Shown in pieces: positions 47,881 to 60,362 of a stretch of DNA of 64,000 bases. The notes under the pieces were generated by a model. It made no database searches. It was given only the letters and a program-made list of their open reading frames with translations, and had not been told where the DNA came from. Source of the stretch: Hygrocybe punicea (Eukaryota; Basidiomycota; Agaricomycetes; Agaricales; Hygrophoraceae); contig OY744464.1 in NCBI GenBank assembly GCA_963556145.1, positions 4,340,001-4,404,000 on the forward strand, read 5' to 3'. A program made the position numbers and the translations under genes. Every line of letters begins with the position of its first letter. Positions within the stretch are counted from its first letter, which is position 1.

Positions 47881-49385
47881 ATGGCTTCAAGTTCAGCTTT
47901 GCAGCAAGGATGGGACAGAGCTCAACCAAAACTTACTTCAATCCGAAACTCTCTGCACTCACGCTCGCCTCCAAATCCACGAATCATTCGCGTCGGTCAG
48001 CTTGACTCTGAGCTCCTTGATCAGGAGCTCGTGCATATCCTCAAGGAGCCTCTGAACAAAGCACTCTCCCTTGCCAGTGTATGTATTATACGCACCTTGT
48101 CGCCTTGTCACTAGTACTGTCTACTTAATTTTTTTACCAAAGTTCTCACACCATTCTCGGTTCGAGCCAGAGTTAACGCTACTCATCCAACTAATATTGT
48201 ACAAACTCTCCATATGGAATATCGGAACCTCTTACGGTGCCAAACTCCAAGACCTTAGGTATATCGCTCCACCATCTCCCGGTCGCGTTCTGTCTCGTAT
48301 GTAGTCGTCTTCCTCCCAACGGAAAATCAACATTTAACGTGCATCTTCACTAACTGGCGTAGCTTCCGGTCTTCCCCGTCGTATATTACTGGCCCATGGA
48401 ACGCTAACAATATTAATACCGTACCTGCACACTCGGTTGCGTGCACATGCTTTATCCAACGCCTGGCCGGATGCTCCCTCCTCAGATCGACGGCGTCAAG
48501 CTTGGAATATCCTGAACTCACTAGAATCCTCATACACGCTTCTGGGCCTTTTGAACATTATAGTCTTTCTGTGGAATGGACGGTGCAGTTTATTCCTTCT
48601 TTCTTTGCGCAAGCGTGCCTCATCTGTTGATTACACAGGTACCGCACTATTGTAGAGAGAATCCTGAAGCTCAGCCTTGTACCCTCGAGCAGACTAGTGA
48701 AACGCGATGTTAGCTATGAATTCATGAACCGCCAGATGGTCTGGCACGCATTCACTGTACCTCATTCACTATCTAGAGACGAGAAGATGGCTGATTAAAA
48801 TGATTCCTGCAGGAATTTTTATTGTTCCTCCTTCCGCTGATCTCTGGCCGCACCATCCGCCGCCTCCTCGTCCGTATCACCTCCTACCTCAACCTCAACT
48901 TACCCTCTAGAAGTTTCCCCAATAATAAACACGCCATCGATGCTGCGGAGCGCTTCAGGAAAACGCGCGGAAAATACTGGTCGCTCCCTCCTGATCAATG
49001 CGCCATTTGTGCAGAGAATGCCGCCTTCAACTTAAACACCCCGGATCCCACTAACGCCTTCGCGTCTTTATCGACCTCAGTGCCGTTCAATCACGCGACT
49101 GACCCTTCACAGCAAGACATCACAGACACCGAAACCGAACCGCCAGCCTACCCACTCTACACACCATACCGTGCATCTTGCGGGGACGTGTACTGCTATC
49201 ACTGCATAGCAGAACGAATGTTACGTGCAGCTGACGAGGAAGAGTCTTGGGAATGTTTACGGTGTGGGGAGGGAATCCGAACCGCCGACAGATTTATAGT
49301 TGGTGGCGGTGATGTGAGCGGGAGTGAAGTTGAGTTCAGTGACATCACAGATTTGTCAGGATCATTGAGTAGTTATAGCGAGTAA
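47881..49385 (+). CDS. PEX2: peroxin-2, peroxisomal RING ubiquitin ligase
   Basis: Starts MASSSALQQGWDRAQPKLTS. The N-terminal half has the Pex2/Pex12 domain (VGQLDSELLDQELVHILKEP, then RFEPELTLLIQLILYKLSIW and SYGAKLQDLRY) with several membrane helices (LLGLLNIIVFLWNGRY, EFLLFLLPLISG). The C-terminal RING has CAIC, then ASCGDVYCYHCI and CLRCGEGI, matching the C3HC4-like ring of Pex2. With Pex10 and Pex12 it ubiquitinates the import receptor Pex5 at the peroxisome membrane. The spacing inside the RING is stretched by a Thr/Asp-rich insert of about 45 residues (FASLSTSVPF ... PPAYPLY). An acidic Ser-rich tail follows. Confidence 0.9.
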
Positions 49386-49499
49386 GGACGAAATGGAAAG
49401 GTCTAGTGAACGTAGTAACAGTAATCAAAGCGCGCACAGCAGGTTTATCACAAGCCACGAGAATACTCTTAGAGAGATGTCTTCACCGTGTTCCTTCCC

Positions 49500-52400
49500 T
49501 CAGCCATGCATCAGCTCGTCTTGAATTTGCTTCAAAACAACCGCATCGGCTTTTGCCAAATACACATTCTGGAGGACATCAATGCCGCCACAAGCCGCCT
49601 CTGCTTCTCGCAGACGAGCCGCTACAAATTCACTAAGCAAGGTTGTTCGTACAGGGTCACTATCGTATACCTGGGGAAGAATTGAGAATTCACGGTCAGA
49701 AAGGATACGGGTTGACCACGACATACAGCTTTGCGACGCTCGTACTCAGGTGTACCTTCCGTGCCATGGAAATAGGTCAGAGGAGGTTCGTCCTGTTCCC
49801 AATAACACTTGACACTCCGAGGCGAGTTTACAGTGACACTGAGTGGAAGTGGTACCTCAGTATATGATGTTGTGGGATCGGTGCAAAGAAGTAATAGAAG
49901 GAAAGATTCATAAAGGGAAGACAAAACGCATGTACCTTCCTTCGTTACTTGCGATGCGGTTTTGAACTTCCTTGATCTCGCCGAAAACATCAAGCCAGAG
50001 GTTGAATATTTCATCTGGAAGGCGCCGAAGGACTTCTGGGCGACCAGTCGACACCAAGGATGCAATACCCATCGCAGCAAGCTTCCGATGGCGAGGTTCC
50101 GACATACTATCAAACTGATGCGGAAATGGGGTGAAATGTAAACAAGTGATGAAATGATACGTCAACGACTTACCGACTCCCACCATTTATCAAGTAGACT
50201 TTCATAGAGTACTGACTCGGGTTTACTTTCGGAAGATGCAGTAGCAGACATAAGCTGTACAAAAATCCGCTGGTCTGATATCATGATGCGTGCAAGCACA
50301 TAGAGGTTTTCCATCAGCAGTGGCGTTCCTACCTAACATCCATAAACGTCAAATGTCGTTCAAAGGGATCATCGAGACCTCATACCTCCCCGTTGATCAA
50401 TGTATTCAACGAATATGCAAATAAGCCAGAAACATGCATGGGCTCACCCCATAAAGCTGAGGGCGTGAGCTGCAAAAGAAGGTTGATAGAAATGACCATA
50501 TCTTTCATATTGAGAGCTACAGCACCACTTTTGAGAGCAGTGAGAAAGGCATAGAACAAATCCACTGCATAACTCTGAAATTGGAACATGATCAATCTCA
50601 CAAAGAAAAATCAATAGCCAAAGCGAAGAATATGTTACCTGCAAAATATATGGTCCATCCAAGATGAAATAGGACTCCAGGATATCAATGATCTTGCCGA
50701 GCAAGTCAAGGTTCGTAGAGAGCAATGATAAACCGATCGGGAACAAATCGATTAAAGGAGGGGCACCATTAACGCTCTGGATAGTAATGGTGTTTCGCAG
50801 TGCCGTTAGCCATAGCATGAGGCCATCTTCATCAAGATGGCTCATTGTCTAAACCCGGTACAGTAAAAAAACCGGTGCAGAACAGAACGGAACCTTCACG
50901 ACTTACACCTGGGGAGAGACTTTCACGAATTAATGAAACCACAACGGCGCTCAACTGTGCCGATTGCTCTTTGGTAGCCTGTAAGAGGAAGTTTAGTAGT
51001 AAACATGAGCGGAAGTTTTTGAGATATATACTGCAATCAGCTTGGTCGTTGTCGATAAAAGCAATGATTTGAATGGCCAGTCCTCGCTGGCTGACATCCC
51101 TGAAAGAACTTCAGACATTTACAACTGCTCAAGCAACAGAAGTCCTGACAAAGTTGCGGCAATGGCTTTGTGATGATCTCTGCAAGCGGAAAAATCTACA
51201 AAGGCCGCTGAGCATAGATTGCTTGGAAAAAGAAATTAGATGCACCTGCCTGCCGGCTCGTTCTATGACTACATTTAGAGTATGGATAATCCTCCGCTTG
51301 CTCTCTGGAGCATCTGCTTCTCCAATCAACCGCATGAGTTCTGTGACAACGGAGGGGAGAAATGGAGTGAAGACATCAGGATTGAACTCAACACTCTGGG
51401 AATCACCAAGTCAACAAGAACATCGGTAGAAGTGCATCAGAAATGGACTTGCATCAACACATTCTTTCAATGCCACAGCAGCAGTCAGCCGTACCACAAC
51501 ATCTGTACCTGGTCCACGATCTTCTAACAGATGGATCAATACTTCCCATATGGTAGAACTGTCCGCCGGTATACACATGTTGATAATCCATTTGCTGATA
51601 AGCCATGCGATGCGTCGTTTAATGATGGGATAGCTGAGGGACACCAGATGCTTTGTCTAAAGTGGTTTCTCGTTCAGCTTGCCAATGCTCACCTCGCATT
51701 GGTTTCCCGGGCTTCGGCTGCGAGTGTATGCGACAACCATTCTTCAAAAGGAATGATGTCTTTCAAATGAGTGGCACAACGCCCAATTGCACAGTATAGC
51801 GCTTCTTTCTGAATGATGCTGGGAAAATCGACCGTTGGTTGAGCTGAGGAAAACCTTAAACAAAGTGAAACAAAGTAGCCAAGCCCCGTACCGACAACTT
51901 GTTTGAATGTTGTTTCGAGTAGAGGTGTAACGAATTGCTTGTATTGCTGGGACAGCGTCATCAGAACACGCTCGCTGCATGGCTGAAAATAATGGCTCCC
52001 GTCACGACTGTATGAGCAGAAGAGACGGAAGAAATATGACCGACCCGAAGCTCAAACTCCCAAAGCTCGTTGTCTCTATCTTCAAGGTTGACCCATTCCT
52101 CGGGATCCGAAATCCAACTTTCCAGGTCCGAGGGTTTCAATGGAATGAAACGCGTCACAAGGAGACGAACGGCATTCTCAACAAACTCCTGAGACAATGC
52201 TGCAAGAAACATTTCAGTTTATTCGTCCCGATTGAGAACTAACTTACCGGTCTCATTGGGAGTGCCATTTCTACGTTGAGGTGTCCATTGAGCAAGATTC
52301 TCTTTGAAGAGAACCATCGCTTGCACCAAAAAACGAACAGGAAAAACGGCCGTGCTTGAGTCTATATCAATGCTTAGTACTTATATCTGGATTACACAAA

Positions 52401-53767
52401 GCATAATGCGCACCCGAAATGAGTTCAGGTGGGCCGTCGGTCGCCTGGACGACGTTGCTCCAATAATACAAAATCATATCATTGCACATAGGCAGTGCAA
52501 CAAATCGAGGAACAGCAAGTTGCTGCAGTCTGCGGAAAAACTTTCCGAACAAGCGTACGTGACGGGTAAGTTGATCAATGGAACAACGAATGACAGCAGT
52601 CACAGCAGAAGGCGATGAAGAAAGGGCAATGACCAAGTTCGTGCGCAGTTCTATCATTGCTTTCGCTTGAAGCACTGAGCTTTGAAAAAAGTCATGGAAC
52701 TGGGATATTGGGGAGAATTAGTGGATGATGCTAGATGTGTGCAAGTCCAGTATTACTGACCCATGGTTGGATTCTCTCAAGTCCGTCCCTGCTCGTCTTA
52801 TCTGCGGTCCTATTCCATAACCAGACGGCCATCTTAACGAGGCTCTTGTAAACCAGATGAGCCAGTAAGATGTCGTCAGCTATTCTCGATGAGCCGACAG
52901 AGGAAGGATTCAGCGTGGAGGTAAAGCTTGAAGAGATCTTTGAATAGTAACCAAAAAGTACCAAGTGGAGTTGCTCAACCATCTGCTCGAATATTGAGAT
53001 AAGAAATTCAATCACGAAATTTCATACAAGGGGGAAACACTCACCTGCCCCATGGTTTTGATACCGTGTAACATTTTCATGGATGAAAATTCCTTCAAAA
53101 TCTCGTTCAAGATTTTGAGACTTCTCCGTAGTATCAATGTTGCACCACCGTCCGAGTCGGATGAGCTGTAACGGACTTGCAGGCCATTGTCTATCAACTG
53201 CATGATGTCATTGATCAAGGATGGCCTTTGAGCACGTCAACTGAAGCCTGTGATTGTCTGACGGAAGACGTACCAACCACCTGGAAAGTCTTGGCGGGCA
53301 ATTTTGCCGATGATTAATTCGTTGCATTCTGCGATCTGACCAGCGAGCGTCAGGCGTAACAAGTCGCATAAACAAATGCGACGGCTCACTAAGACGTCCT
53401 CTTCGTCGACAAACATCAGAGATCGTGCCCTTATTCGTGCCCTCTGTTCGTCAGAGAGCATTCTGGGATGGTTAAATCAGCGTCACTGAAAGCCAGAAGC
53501 CAATCACGACGCTGACTTTCGTGATCTCCAATGGTTCAGAGCCACGTTCTTGAATTGGATGATGCTCTGCTGCCTGACAGGTAATGGAACGGTCTTTTGT
53601 GCTGCGATTTCATGTAGAGCATCATATGTGCCACTGAGTTCTAACATCTGTTTGAGACGTTTAGTAGACGCTTGTATACGTGCGGGGTCTTGGGAAGCAG
53701 CCGCAGATATGACATCGTAAAGCTCTGCAGGCGATACGCTCTCCAGAATGATTCTTGCCCTATTCAT
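49500..53767 (-). CDS. importin-beta family karyopherin, importin-11/KAP120-like
   Basis: A long gene with more than a dozen short introns, from MNRARIILESVSPAELYDV at 53767 to a stop at 49500 after QIQDELMHG. HEAT-type helices can be followed throughout. The N-terminal importin domain reads STKRLKQMLELSGTYDALHE, then VRQQSIIQFKNVALNHWRSR, LSDEQRARIRARSLMF and CNELIIGKIARQDFPGGWPS. The last match (IGKIARxDxPxxWPxL) and overall size fit importin-11/Kap120, which import ribosomal proteins, ubiquitin-conjugating enzymes or pre-60S factors. Exon borders were not all worked out. The start codon is 156 bp from the divergent SLX4 start. Confidence 0.8.
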
Positions 53768-53923
53768 AGTCGGAAACTTTGAAGTTAATAGCTCTGGCAA
53801 AATATGTGTAAATAACGCGTCAACTGTTTCCTTTGACTCACGAACTTCAAGTTGCCACCTTCAACACGTCCGATTGTCTTTCGCCTGACCAGAACTTACG
53901 CGCAGACGCATTCTTGGAAGAAG

Positions 53924-56273
53924 ATGGACTGGCGTTCTGGGACGAGGGATATTGATATTGTTGAGGACTCCGAACCTGAGAGAGAACTATTGCGACAAAA
54001 GGAAAAAGAGATGAAGACGAAAAAGAAGAAGGGGAAGATACCAAGATTGGTGACTGGAACCAACGAATGTACCACAATTGAGCTCACAGATGATGAGCCT
54101 GAGCTATTGCCGGCATCAAGCCACCCAACCGTAGTGTTGGCTCGCGAATCCGCTGGTTAGTTTTTCTAAACACATTCCACTCCTACCTCAATATTAATCA
54201 TTGTTCCAGAATTCGAAGATAACCCACAAACCGACACAATGAAAGGCAACTCGCAATCCTGGATTCCAAATCGTGTCCCTAATTCCGGTAAGGATAGCGT
54301 CACTGAAAGCCACGGTATGTAGATTACCCCGAATCATGTCGGCGAGTAATGGATGACACGACCTCCGATGGTTTCTTAGCATTGGAAGTCCACCATGAAC
54401 GTCATTTAACGCAAGCCGTTGCTTTGGCTACTAAACACGTTCCTCCTCGTGCGGCCAAGTCTGCTGCAGATTCGAACCCTACCCTTACCATTTCGTTCTC
54501 AACCAACTCGAACAGCGAGGATGATGAAAACTATCTTAAGCTTGGTCATTTTGCATATCAAGGCAAGGTGCGCTTCGCTGAGTCTTCCCGGCCCATTGCA
54601 TCGGTTTCGACAACCAAGACTTCTAAGTCGCAGCAAAAATCCGGTCCTTCGCCAGGTTGTCTCGTTGCGCCTGAATTTTCTGATGCCGACTTAGCTAAGC
54701 TGGTAAAATGCGTCAGCTGCGATACCAGATGGACTACAAGGTCAAACTTCAATCATCTACACCGTAAACCATCTAAGATTAAAATATAGGAAAAGTGCAG
54801 CACAAAAACTGGTACATGTCAAGTCATGTGCAAGAAAGAAAGCTCTCTCGGGCGAAACTGTGCGCTTGCTTATACAACAAGAAATTGAAAAGGAAATCTT
54901 GGTTGATATCGCACCTCAATGGAAGGGCAAAGGGAAAGCTCCGGGTTCCACCCCCCAGGCACCTAAAACATTTCTGGAAGATATTCTCGACGACGCTGCG
55001 CCAAGAAAAAAGGGGAAACGCCCAGAAGTAGTCAAGAGTGTCAGGAACGTCGTCGAGACCCGGGACGTCATCCTCGATAAAGCACGAGCTGTCCTTGGCA
55101 CCTTCATATCCTCAGACAGCGAAGAAATCGATTTGGCTTGCCAAACGCAGGTCTTCGGGCCTAGTAAACTCGTCGGCGAGTCAGAGACGGGTAACCGACC
55201 TCAAACTCAACCATTTGGGGAAAGTGCTTTGAGACAGAAACGAACACAACCGTCACTACACTCTCCGGAAACGCGGCCCCGTGTGGTAAAGCACATGAAC
55301 GATTCTGAGCATAAAACAATACCCAAGGAAAGTTCGGAAAGTTCGGGATTCAGCGCATTTCAGCACAGATATGACTATGGTCATTTACACGAGATGGACA
55401 TCGCTCCGAGGTTATGGAGTGTTCGATCTCCAGAGTCGAGCGTGCTCGGAAGAGCTCTACGGATGGAGAACGATTCAACATTTGTGGGTGACCCGACCAT
55501 GACGACGTCTGTGAAAGACTGATAATACGTAGGAATATATTCCACCTATCACCCCCTTCGTTGATGTTCCTTCATTCAAAAGGGATCAATCTCGTGATCA
55601 TCCCAGCAACAGAGCATCCATGAAAGATAGGGCTTACCTTGGCTCCCGCTTTTCCAACGAGCTGCAATCAAATCCTAGTCTTGTGGTGACGAGGAGTGGG
55701 GACTGCAACGGGATCTCGGGCACAGCCTACGATGTATACAACGAATGGAACAATGATGAGGCATTTCTCCATTTCGACCCGGAAACAGAAAGACACAATC
55801 TACCTGAGCGAAGAGGTCTATCAAGCCAAGAAGAACCGAACCAGCAACTCGAGAAACTCACGATGACTGGTCAAACTCAGAAATTTGTCCCTTCTGAGTC
55901 TTCGTACGACCACCGCCAACACTTGACCAAGAACGTGAAAGGAAAACAGCGACCCCGCAGTGGGATCAAGCATCCTCAAAATCAAGAATTCGACGACGAC
56001 TTAAGAAAGACGATAACTGATAAAATCCTCAACGACAAGACGCTGTATTTGCGAATACTACGCCTTGAGGTGCGCTTCTTGCTCTCCAAAGGTCGCACGC
56101 CCTTATGTCAAGCCTTGGTTGGCAACATCATGTAGCCCATTCCTTTTGAGATTTTTTTCCAACTGGTGAATGAAGAACAACTGGAACATCGTGGGCTGAG
56201 ATTTAAGTTGCGCAAATTACTGGACACACTGGTGAGAATGGTATTTCGCCCCACTGTGCTTGCGTCAGCCTAA
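53924..56273 (+). CDS. SLX4: structure-specific endonuclease subunit SLX4
   Basis: Starts MDWRSGTRDIDIVEDSEPER. The reading passes small introns near 54156-54208 and 54315-54390 to a zinc-finger-like segment (LVKCVSCDTRWTTRKSAAQK, then HVKSCARKKALSGETVRLLI), typical of fungal Slx4. A long disordered region follows, with a 49-bp intron just before EYIPPITPFVDVPSF. The C-terminal conserved domain, which binds the nuclease Slx1, is spliced together from DDDLRKTITDKILNDKTLYL and PIPFEIFFQLVNEEQ, then LRFKLRKLLDT. Slx4 scaffolds Slx1 to cut branched DNA in replication and recombination. A GTGAGA near the end could be a further donor, so the last about 15 residues are uncertain. Confidence 0.85.
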
Positions 56274-56876
56274 CAAGTCGCGAAGGGGGTCAACTTCTAC
56301 GGTGCCGAACCGCAAGGAAGGAATAGGCGATGACCGCAAGGGAATTAAATAACAAATAGGCTAGTACACAACCAGCCAGCTGGGCTATGCCGAGCTTAAG
56401 CTGAGAAAGAAGGTCGTCAGGATCCAGTAGCTTAAAAGCGGAGCGTTAACCTGTGTATCTGTAGTGATTCTCAGGATATGTTGCTGTATGGACATTTCTG
56501 TAACGTAGCTGCGAGACCACGTGATGAGCTCACATCGCGGCCCGTACTCAGTCTCTCCAGGTACTTATCACCCTCGAGTTCGCACAGAATTTATACAGAG
56601 CGTCTTTACTTCCTCACCCAGAGCTTCTGTACATTCTACACCTCTGTCATTCCCTCTCCTGTTGTTCCATTCAACAATGCGCTTAAAAGCGGCAAAATTG
56701 CCACATGATACTTAGATTATTATATAATAAATAAAATAATTTTCGCACGGGCATGTCATTCCGCATTAACTTGAATCGTAGTACTCTTCAAGCTTCAAGC
56801 AGCTTCAAGCTTCAAGTTCAAAGGCTTCACGGGCGCGCGTTTCAATATTTTCAACCGCAATATTAATCATCCAGGG
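56274..56876. other. 603-bp spacer with a short CTTCAAG repeat
   Basis: Between SLX4 and EFR3, no convincing gene. A run of CTTCAAGCTTCAAGCAG and CTTCAAGCTTCAAG units at about 56786-56815 lies roughly 65 bp before the EFR3 start. An E-box CACGTGATG occurs at 56519-56527. Confidence 0.45.
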
Positions 56877-59800
56877 ATGCACTTTTTTTCTCCTCATCAC
56901 ATTCAACTCATTGCAGCGTGTTACCCGCCGACGTCCACTCTCTTGACTTCGGGTCCAGACTATCGTCCTAATTCGCAGGAGCTATCCCGCCTCACCTATT
57001 ATGCCTCGAATCACCCAGGAAAACTCAATAAACTAGGAAGTGAGCTAGTCAAGCGGGTCAAAATGGAGTGTCGCAAGGCTCAATCGGGAAATATTCGTAT
57101 GAGAGCGTGAGTGGGTTGTGCCAACTCAGTCCAATGACATACTTGACGCGCCTTTATGTTACAAAGCTCCCTTTTGATTACTCTCTCGATCATAAAAGCT
57201 CTTGCGACGGAATGCCGTCGCGATATATCTCTCCTATCTGCCTCGCTTGTCGCATCCGTTGACATTACCCTTTCCGCTCTTCCATTGGACTTGGAAGTCA
57301 TGGCAAGAACAGCCAGCGTGGTTTGTCTTCGAAATACTTCACAGAACGACCAGCTGACTAACATGTTCCACAGTTCACTGTGTGGACTACATTCACAGAC
57401 GGGCATCTTATAGGCGCGGACAGTGACGTAACGCAAAGTTATCTCTCAACATTGGCCAAAATATCCAACTTGAGCAGTTTTGAGTCAACATCGTCTGATC
57501 ATGAGGTCAGGAATCGGTAATTTCAAGCGTGCATTTCATGACCTCTACAAATAAGCTAAGTAAGATGCCAGCACTCGTCTTATAGGTTTAGCTGCTCTCA
57601 CCGGCGCAATAACGTCTGAAGCCTTATACAACGACGCTGCTCAATTTAAAATCCAGGTCTCGGCCATCATGCGACCCCTTCTGGTGACGTTACTGCAAGC
57701 CGATTTTTTTACGCTGAATGAGCAGTTAGTGTACCAAGTTACGCCTCCATTTATCAAGTGTGCTAACGTTCCTCAAGGGCTTCGGCCGTCAAAGAAGCCA
57801 CTACTTCGCCGTACCTTATGGAGTTTCGAACACGTCCTACCATAGAGAGACGGGCAGCATCCATTCATGTGCATGTTGATGGAGATAGTGGCCCATCAAT
57901 GGCCGATGTCACCAATGCGTGTCTTCACGCACTTTTTTCCATGTTGGAACATTCCAATGGCGCACAGCTCGGTCATATTATGCGTGCTTCTTTTGATAGT
58001 CTCGACCAACTAGACGGCTGGGAGAAAACCAAGCACTGTTGCTGGTTTGCACAGAAAGCCTCTGATTGGTCACAATACCAGTACCGGTATGCAGTACCGA
58101 CGTGGTTAGTTGAGCGACTCCTGGAAAACCAAGACTCCCTAACTACCACCTATGTCCACCACGCATTGGCAGCCATGGTAACAACAGTCTTCAACTCTCC
58201 GACACCGCTTGTTAATCTATCTACATCTGACATCATTTCCAACCTCATGACTCTTCTTCTGCGTCGCATCTCCATCGACCCGGATGATTCATTGCTGTCA
58301 GAGTTGGTGGATTGCATTGCGTCGCTAGGACGTCACGTCTATTACTCTGATCAGATTCAAGACCTCGGTATGGAGCTCATCAATCGTCTCGTGGTCGTAG
58401 AGGTCCAAGGAGTCGCTGGTCCTAGAAAGGCCAGCTATGCACAGAGCAGGTCCCAGGCAATCCGGTGTCTCTTGGCGGCGCTTATTGGAATGATACGGGC
58501 GGCCAATAAAAACGAAGGTACAAAAGATCACTTCGGAAATGGTAGAGAGCATTTGCCGCGTGGAACACCACCTAAATCGCCCTCTTCACAAACAATCTCG
58601 CGAAGGACCAAGGTCCCCGCTGATGTATGGCAAGATACGTTGAGCATTTTGTGCGACGAGGATTATGGCGTACGGGCAGACTATTCCGAGGCTCTGGTGT
58701 TCTATCTCGAGAACGAAATCTCAAAGCAGGGTGATCGCACCGACATCGATGGCGTGAAACGAACACGATCATCTGCCCAAGGGCCGCGTTGGCAAGCAAC
58801 AAATGTAAACATGTTGTCGCAAGGAGACTTGGGCACAAAATTTCTGAGCGCTATGCATGCTTACCTATACGCACTTGCTACAACCTCCTGTCTCGGATAC
58901 CCTTCGAGCTCGACCCCAACTCCTGAACATTCGACAAACGGAGAATCACCTGTTCAGGCTCATCGAATTGTTTCTGAGAAATCTTCAGCTGGGACGGTGG
59001 AACTCCGCCATTCCCCGGGTCATGGGCGTCGCTCAATCGCCTTGGCAGCTGCGCCACGATCACGAAAAACATCCTTTGCTCAATATTTAATGGATCGAGT
59101 ACCACGCAACATTTCCACATCAACTTCAGCATGCGCGTCAGATTACGCTCATATGCTCGCCGTGCTAACTGCGGTCCATCAGCAACTGCCGGTCAGAGGT
59201 TTGCTTATGGGTGTACCGATGTTGTTAGCATTGGATTCTGCGGCTAGAATGAGTGATGTCGATGACTCAGTGACTTCGCAGCGTGTAAAGACAGTCAAGG
59301 AGATCATTACGCAGGTTTGGCTTGTTATCGCTAAAATCTGGGATTGTTCAGAGCTGATAGAAATTTCGCGAAATGTAAGCCTTGCTTTATTTATGGCATG
59401 TATGCTTTTCCGTTCTGAGTCCAGTGATTTTAGGCCATGTCATCAATGCCGGCGCCTTCTTACCTGCCTTCTATCTCCCCCATGGAGATTGGTATCTATC
59501 ATCCTCCTCGTAAAGCCTTACAGTTCTCCCCGGACAACGAAGCAACAGGCCACTCTTGGACAGGCGTAGATCCGGAATCAGCACTCGTGGCCATAGCTTC
59601 CAACCCGAATGCCCAAAAGGCCACAGGACTTGACCGACCAGGCCTTCTTCGTCGATTTGCCACACCTTGGACCGCAGAATCCGCCCTCAAGGACTGTGAG
59701 CCTCTTCATCGAATTCTTTAGTTTCTGGGAAACCTGACCATCCATCCAGCCGTAGAACGGTCGTCGACATTTGACACACTCCGCGGGGATGGTGTTTCTC

Positions 59801-60168
59801 CATTACTCAAAATTTCCCCTGCTCTCATGCACATCGATAACCTCTCGCTCCAGAGTCTTACTCGATCCGCCAGAGGTGTCGGGGTCACAGATCTTAGGGA
59901 AGCCCTTGAGGGTCGTAGTAGTATGTCGAATCCGGCGTTAGGAGGTCCACCATCCATTTCGACTCTTGATCATCCGTCATCAATTATCGGAAGTGAAATA
60001 ACATCTGGTATAGTTACGCAGACTCGGCCACGGCCCAAGAAACGTATTGTTACCCCACGGCCAGGCGAAGTTCGTGATGTTTTGAACAGACTCGGTATTG
60101 GGAAACAAAATGGGAGCAGCCTCCTGAAGAACTCATTCCCTGCTCTGCAGAGGTCTGACCAGAGGTAG
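56877..60168 (+). CDS. EFR3: EFR3, plasma-membrane scaffold of PI4-kinase
   Basis: The N-terminus MHFFSPHHIQLIAACYPP with PNSQELSRLTYYASNHPGKL, then LGSELVKRVKMECRKAQSGN and LATECRRDISLLSASLVASV, is characteristic of fungal Efr3. The HEAT-like body includes SAIMRPLLVTLLQADFFTLN, then HVHVDGDSGPSMADVTNACL and VPADVWQDTLSILCDEDYGV. Efr3 anchors the Stt4 PI4-kinase complex at the plasma membrane. The main exon runs to about 59374, and an intron (59375-59433) then leads to YLPSISPMEIGIYHPPRKAL. The C-terminus (LGIGKQNGSSLLKNSFPALQ) is in the last exon, ending at 60168. It is convergent with VPS52. Confidence 0.88.
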
Positions 60169-60362
60169 GATTTTGCGTCGATAGTTGTAAGTGTCCTTGT
60201 TTGAGCTGATGACATGAAGGGTTCCGCCGTACAAGTCATAGCTCTGGGGATTGCGATTCGCGTTTAAGTGACTAATGACCCACACTTGATCCCAGAAATG
60301 TAGGGTAAAACCTTGTAACATTATCGCACATCGGTCGCTCCATCCCAAACATGCGAAATGGA

